Assembly (NCBI GenBank): GCA_933207985.1
Contig: OW240921.1
Coordinates: 24,570,991-24,634,990 of the forward strand
DNA from: Pelobates cultripes
Lineage: Eukaryota > Chordata > Amphibia > Anura > Pelobatidae
Reading direction: 5' to 3'
Length of the DNA: 64,000 bases
Below the pieces are notes generated by a model. That model had not been told where the DNA came from and made no database searches. It saw only the letters and a list, made by a program, of their open reading frames with translations. The stretch's first letter is position 1, and each line of letters opens with the position of its first letter. Positions 59,186 through 64,000 of the stretch are shown piece by piece. Made by a program: the position numbers and the translations under genes.

Positions 59186-59671
59186 AGGACCACTATAGTG
59201 CCAGGAAAACATACTCGTTTTCCTGGCACTATAGTGCCCTGAGGGTGCCCCCACCCTCAGGGTCCTCCTCCCGTCTGGCTCTGGAAGGGGGAAAGGGGTA
59301 AAAACTTACCTTTTTCCAGCGCTGGGCGGGGAGCTCTCCTCCTCGGATTCTCCTCCCCGTTGGCTGAATGCGCACGCGCGGCAAGAGCTGCGCGCGCATT
59401 CAGCCGGTCACATAGGAAAGCATTATCAATGCTTTCCTATGGACGCTGGCGTGCTCTCACTGTGAAAATCACAGTGAGAAGCACGCAAGCGCCTCTAGCG
59501 GCTGTCAATGAGACAGCTGCTAGAGGAATTGGGGGAAGGCTTAACCCATTCATAAACATAGCAGTTTCTCTGAAACTGCTATGTTTATAAAAGAATGAGT
59601 TAAGCCTAGCTGGACCTGGCACCCAGACCACTTCATTAAGCTGAAGGTGTCTGGGTGCCTAGAGTGGTCCT
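59186..59671 (-). mobile_element. Serial-hairpin MITE, family A, in CIC intron 1
   Basis: TTAA at 59182-59185 and 59672-59675; 486 bp; full series of stem-loops. It ends about 140 bp upstream of CIC exon 2. On the CIC sense strand it carries a CTTACCTTTTTCCAG acceptor-like motif near 59,307-59,320. Confidence 0.94.
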
Positions 59672-59814
59672 TTAAAGTTGTAGAACCGCAACACCTATGA
59701 TGCTTTGCTGGGCTTAAAGCAGTAAAATCAGCACTGACTATGTTCTGTGCTAGAGGGTATTTATTTTTATTTTTTTTTAAATTTCCTGCTTGACTCACTT
59801 CTTTTTTTTTTCAG

Positions 59815-59964
59815 TTTGGACTAATGTAGAGCCACGATCTGTTGCGGTGTTCCCTTGGCATTCCCTGGTACCTTTTCTGGCTCCAAGCCAACCCGACTCA
59901 TCCGTCCAGCCCAACGAGGGACAGCAGCCCGTCAATCACCCTGGGGGATTAAATCAGAGCAAAG
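59815..59964 (+). CDS. cic: CIC exon 2 (ATXN1/ATXN1L-binding segment)
   Basis: The exon is 150 nt, residues 17-66. Its acceptor follows a long T tract (CAG at 59812-59814) and its donor is AAAG|GTAATC at 59965. It encodes [19 protein letters not shown] and continues PFLAPSQPD. In the human protein this segment binds the AXH domain of ATXN1, and it is almost unchanged here. It is the first exon shared with the long isoform. A multi-hairpin MITE ends only about 140 bp upstream of it (59186-59671). Confidence 0.97.
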
Positions 59965-60048
59965 GTAATCCAAATTCCTGTTTCCCCAAATCACTAGTCA
60001 TGTCATATGCTTTGGTTATCACAAGGGCTTCTTTCCTATTCTCCTCAG

Positions 60049-60256
60049 AGCCCCCAGAGTCTGCATCGGTGGCACATGAACCTATGACTGTGCCGAGCAA
60101 CGATGAGGATAGGTGTGTTGCTTCCCACACAGACACAGGGCCTCCACCTCCTAGTGAAGAGCATACGAAGCACCCACCGCATCAAGAGAGCATAACACAG
60201 GGTGCCACTGGGGACCAGAGAGGGGATAGTGAGACTGAGAGTGACCACGATGACGC
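60049..60256 (+). CDS. cic: CIC exon 3
   Basis: The exon is 208 nt, residues 67-135 plus two bases of codon 136. The acceptor is CTCCTCAG| and the donor GC|GTGAGT. It begins [12 protein letters not shown], close to human EPAESAAVAHER, and ends with the conserved acidic run [11 protein letters not shown]. The middle is low-complexity, Pro/Ser/Thr-rich and poorly conserved, as in other vertebrates. The intron before it is only 84 nt (59965-60048). Confidence 0.95.
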
Positions 60257-61093
60257 GTGAGTGAGACCACACTACAGATCTCCTATTCCCTCCACACATT
60301 TTTCTGTCCACTCTGCCAGGCTCTTGTAGTACAAAGCAACTTATGGGCAGTGCGTATCCTTTTGTTAGGAACCAAGGTATAGTGGGGTAACAGTAGTGCC
60401 CAGTTTCTATGTTTCCCTTGTAGTGTAGTGTAGCGTTTGGTGTGGGCAGTTCCAGATTTTTGTTTTTACCATTACCAATGATGTAAGGGCAGTGCTAGGC
60501 ATGTTACGGATTGGCATCGTATGGCGACTACCTAGAAAATATATTGTAGTAGGAGTTGATTTGGTAGTGAACATGTCTTTATTCTCTGTGTAGTACATTG
60601 TTTAGGGTGGGTGGTGCCAGCTTCTGTTGTTCTCTTACAAATAATGTTGTGCTAGCAGCGCCACTTATTTCTTTACTCCAGGGTAGAAAACAAATTCTCC
60701 TCCTTCAGTCCTTTTACAGACTTACATTGGTTAATGCAGTTAGTATTTGGCCCATCTTGTTTGCTCATATTCTCCTCCTTTTAAACAAATGCCTCTTTGT
60801 AGTAAAGTCCCAACTAGCTTTTATATAGCTAACTATATGTCAACTTGCTTGTTACCCAATTTCATTGTGGAGCATGACTGTCCCATAAATTCATGTCCAG
60901 CAATGGTTTCTCCGTACCAAAAGATCTAGCGGTTTATGGGAGAATTGACAAGGCAATTGCTGTTTTTGGGCTAAAATGGCTAATAGGATCAATTCTTCAC
61001 CTTTGGACCAATATCTGTAATTTCTAGATAATTCACATTCAGAGTTTGATTGTTCATGTTTTATCCGTGCTAACTATTCTCTCTCTGATACAG

Positions 61094-61223
61094 GTTCTTT
61101 TCTATTGGACCACCAGACTTGCATCTTCCAGTACATGCTGGGAAGCGTCGGACACAGTCTCTTAGTGCTCTTCCCAAGGATCGAGACTCTTCCTCTGAGA
61201 AGGATGGACGAAGCCCCAACAAA
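61094..61223 (+). CDS. cic: CIC exon 4 (14-3-3 / p90RSK serine motif)
   Basis: The exon is 130 nt, residues 136-179. The acceptor is GATACAG| and the donor AAA|GTGAGT. It encodes [13 protein letters not shown] followed by [20 protein letters not shown]. Ser158 in RRTQS matches human Ser173, reported as the RSK-phosphorylated 14-3-3 site that lowers DNA binding. That site is therefore kept. The tail KDGRSPNK leads straight into the HMG box exon. Confidence 0.97.
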
Positions 61224-61642
61224 GTGAGTCTGCTCTCAGAAACACAAATGATGTTGTAGAGCTGTTCAGGTTGTGATTGCTAGCATAACATCTTAACATA
61301 TCGGGCATAGGACATTCCTAGCAATTGCAAAATAAGGAAAAAAAATTGACACTTCCCTCTTATATGTCCATAGGGTTTCAAATTTCTTACACTACTAGTA
61401 AGTGACTTGCAGTGGCGAGTCCATTTTATGGCCCTGCGAGGGACTTGCCTTTTTTAAGCTGGATGTGTATGAGTATATTTACACAATATTCTATGTATAG
61501 AGCTCAAAATTTCATTTTGCAACTAGCTATTAAGGAGTAATATTTTAAGCTGGGAAATAGAAATTCACCCCTGGTGACTAGGCTTTGATTTACACTGTGA
61601 GTAACTTTTAAAGCCTAGCTAGTGGCATAGAATTTAGGATAG

Positions 61643-61972
<330 letters not shown>

Positions 61973-62283
61973 TGAATCACCGACTGAAGGCCAGGTTCAT
62001 CTGAAAAGACCAGATATAGATTAGTATAGTATTGAATTAGGCAAAATACTGTGAAAATATGGAGTTTGAGCAGAAATAAGGCCATTGGTACATGTGCCAT
62101 GATTCAACAGGTGAAACGTTACTGGTCAGGATAAAGCTTTTTGTTCTGGATGCTCTTATGGAAATCTGAAGTCTGTTTATTGATCTTTTTCAAATGGATT
62201 CATTTTGGCTGTCAGTTAGCACTTTCCCTTTAGGTCTCTATAATGTGCCATATTCTCAATCTTCCACTTTTTGTTTGCCCCAG

Positions 62284-62449
62284 GTGAAAGAAGCGCACTT
62301 TAAGGCCCATCCTGACTGGAAATGGTGCAACAAGGACCGCAAGAAGTCCAGCTCAGATGTAAAGCAGGTTATACCAGGTCACTGGGGTGTTCACAAGGAG
62401 ATGAGGGAGAGAAGCATGTCTGAGACAGGGACCACGGCAGCCACAGGGG
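62284..62449 (+). CDS. cic: CIC exon 6 (end of HMG box)
   Basis: The exon is 166 nt, residues 241-295 plus one base. The acceptor is GCCCCAG| and the donor GGGG|GTGAGA. It starts [20 protein letters not shown], which closes the HMG box and its basic tail. It then reads a less conserved stretch ending [10 protein letters not shown], a motif shared with the human protein. Confidence 0.97.
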
Positions 62450-62654
62450 GTGAGACACTCTGCAGAGCCTAGCCTGGCGCCCTGTCTTTGGTCATGTCTC
62501 TTGTCTCCGTTGTTGGCTTCTTTTGTTTTTTGTTCTGTTTTTCATCTTCCCTTTCTTCTGCTTGTTACAGTCTCTATTGGATTCCAGCTTTTCTCCTTCA
62601 ATTCAATTTTCTTCATGTTCCATCTCAACCCTTGTTCTTTGTCTTGATCCTCAG

Positions 62655-62860
62655 TGTCTTCAGAAGGTCCCCCTTCAGGACACCTCTTGGCCTCTGAGCC
62701 AAAGTTGGGAGCTCACTCTTCAGGGCCGCCCCCTGGAGACCGCCTGCCTCCGTCCTCCAGCTCCACCTCTCAGCTAACCAGGCCTCGAGCCTTCTCTCAT
62801 AGTGCAGTACAGAGTATGGAGCACCGAGATGACAGTCAGGCTCTGCAAGAGCTCAAACAG
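62655..62860 (+). CDS. cic: CIC exon 7
   Basis: The exon is 206 nt, residues 296-364. The acceptor is GATCCTCAG| and the donor CAG|GTATGG. It begins [10 protein letters not shown], where human reads VSSELLSV, and ends [13 protein letters not shown]...[10 protein letters not shown], close to human [13 protein letters not shown]...[10 protein letters not shown]. The serine/proline-rich centre is divergent. Confidence 0.95.
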
Positions 62861-63010
62861 GTATGGGTCAGCTCATTGTGTAACCATTGGAGTGCCACTT
62901 GTGCAAAGCACAATATAGTTATGTGCACAATTCCTCTCATACCAGAATTACAGAAGAAAGATTTTACTGATGATCTACAAATGCCTGTTTATTGTTTCCT
63001 CCTGCTCCAG

Positions 63011-63239
63011 ATGTGCTCCAGCAGATCTCCATACTCCAATCAGAAAGCCACATTTGGGACCCCAGAGTCTTCCACATTCTCTACTCCCACAATCAGCGAA
63101 GCCTCTGCATGTCCTGCGTCCAGAACCTGTCCTCCCCTGCCTGGTTCATACTGTCCTCAACGCACAGCCAGCGAGGACATGACCAGCGACGAGGAGAGAA
63201 TGGTCATTTGTGAGGAGGAGGGAGACGATGATGTCATAG
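63011..63239 (+). CDS. cic: CIC exon 8 (acidic conserved block)
   Basis: The exon is 229 nt, residues 365-440 plus one base. The acceptor is CTGCTCCAG| and the donor ATAG|GTGAGT. The first 50 residues ([12 protein letters not shown]...) are Ser/Pro/Thr-rich and hard to align with human. The rest, [16 protein letters not shown] then [10 protein letters not shown], is nearly identical to human CIC. Confidence 0.96.
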
Positions 63240-63445
63240 GTGAGTTTCTGTCTAAATTTTCGGATGCAGGTCATTCATTGTGACTGACTTTCCATGAACT
63301 ATTTTTCTTTTAAAATACCTAGTTGGCCATGTCATTTCACTTATTTTTTTTTAACCAGTCTTTCATTGCTTTTCCATAGTGTCTTTTGCTTTTCTTTACT
63401 TCTTTTAGTGATTACAAGTTCTCTCTCTTTAATTTTTCTTTCCAG

Positions 63446-63546
63446 CTGATGATGGATTTGGCTGCCCAGACATAGACCTAAAGTGTAAAGAACGTGTCAC
63501 AGACAGCGACAGCGAGGGTGTCTCTGGGGATGAGGTAGAGAGGAAG
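63446..63546 (+). CDS. cic: CIC exon 9
   Basis: The exon is 101 nt, residues 441-474. The acceptor is TTTCCAG| and the donor AAG|GTATGT. It encodes [20 protein letters not shown] then [14 protein letters not shown]. Human reads [20 protein letters not shown], so this part is strongly conserved. Confidence 0.96.
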
Positions 63547-63742
63547 GTATGTTTGGAAGGAAGCCTGGTCTATTGGAGAATTTAAGGAGCATAATAGACA
63601 GAGAGTGACCCTTCCTTTTTTTTATTAAATAAAATTGATAATTTGTATATCATTTTTGTATTTTAAAATAACAAAGCAGAAATCAAGAATCATTCGTTCT
63701 TTATCCTTGTCCTGATTGCTCATTTGATTTGACCCCTTCTAG

Positions 63743-64000
63743 GTGCCTGCACAGGGAGTCTTCTCGCCTGTTATACGGCCCTCCTCATTATCCGGCACTT
63801 ACTCCCTTTCCAATGATGATGTGAAGTCCGAAAGATCCCCAAACGTGTCACAGTCCCCAAAAACCAGTGACCACCCACAGACTTCTTTTCCCCGTGGATA
63901 TCCCCCTCTTCCTCCTGCTAAGCCCCCTCCCAGGCCCCCCGCTCAGCATCCTACCAAAAGACCCCCAGAGGTGCGGTTTACCATGGTGAACCCTAGCATT
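63743..64000 (+). CDS. cic: CIC exon 10 (5' part; cut by window end)
   Basis: The acceptor is CCCTTCTAG| at 63742. The exon is open to the window edge (258 nt, residues 475-560). It begins VPAQGVFSPVIRPSS, matching human KVFSPVIRSS. It continues serine-rich, then proline-rich (PPLPPAKPPPRPP), and reaches EVRFTMVNPSI. In human CIC this position begins one of the largest exons, so it probably runs on for more than a kilobase. Confidence 0.93.
   Translation, partial: MPAQGVFSPVIRPSSLSGTYSLSNDDVKSERSPNVSQSPKTSDHPQTSFPRGYPPLPPAKPPPRPPAQHPTKRPPEVRFTMVNPSI

Larger units (their letters stand above)
53693..59814 (+). other. cic: CIC intron 1 (6.1 kb)
   Basis: The intron lies between CIC-S exon 1 and exon 2. 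Apart from the repeats listed separately (hAT fold-backs at 57583 and 58351, MITEs at 58652 and 59186), the sequence is AT-rich and unremarkable. I see no further exon, RNA gene or clear enhancer signature in 53,693-57,580. Confidence 0.85.

Noticed and set aside
4661..59631. Recurrent 60-65-codon frames (e.g. 4661-4855, 42663-42857, 59437-59631) that look like a protein family
   Set aside because: All are the same stretch of family A MITE read through; similarity is that of the DNA repeat.

Overview
The window looks like nuclear DNA of a vertebrate, most probably a frog (anuran). It holds one recognisable multi-exon protein gene with vertebrate splice sites. Around it lie dense TTAA-flanked MITEs whose ends (TTAA + AGGRR-type, e.g. 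AGGACCACTATAG, AGGGACACTATAG) resemble the T2/Kolobok MITEs described in Xenopus. There are also hAT-type elements with 8-bp target duplications, L1-type LINE pieces, a Tc1-like scrap and several long GT-rich tandem arrays. The species cannot be named from sequence alone.

The gene is capicua (CIC), an HMG-box transcriptional repressor, on the + strand at the right edge. Ten coding exons of the short isoform (CIC-S) can be read from 53644 to the window end (560 codons). They run from the short-isoform start through the ATXN1-binding segment, the 14-3-3-type serine motif, the HMG box and the acidic conserved block; the C-terminal half lies beyond the window. A CpG-rich promoter with CCAAT, GC and duplicated octamer motifs lies at about 52,560-52,880. 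It is preceded by a 1.2-kb polypyrimidine minisatellite.

Layout: 1-12.9 kb is non-coding, with a tRNA-derived SINE, nested MITEs (4.6-5.6 kb) and nested hAT elements (5.98-6.62 kb). 12.9-15.6 kb is a retroelement insertion with 12-bp flanking duplications. 16.1-24 kb holds three tandem arrays, including a 2.1-kb satellite, and a hAT that contains a MITE. 25.6-34.6 kb is a transposon graveyard with an inverted repeat pair, an L1 3' end with a perfect 16-bp duplication, and a four-layer nest that includes an intact L1 ORF1 frame. 36-46.4 kb holds more MITEs and a 1,379-bp hAT with an internal 26-bp VNTR and a 271-bp near-perfect hairpin. 46.4-51.3 kb shows nothing recognisable. 51.3-64 kb is the CIC promoter and gene.

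No second host gene was found. The 50 kb upstream may be intergenic, or it may be the long intron between the CIC-L-specific first exon and the shared exons; the window cannot decide. I found no new multi-gene system. The most unusual items are the serial-hairpin MITE family, the hAT carrying a VNTR plus hairpin, the four-deep nest, and the duplicated CIC promoter module.
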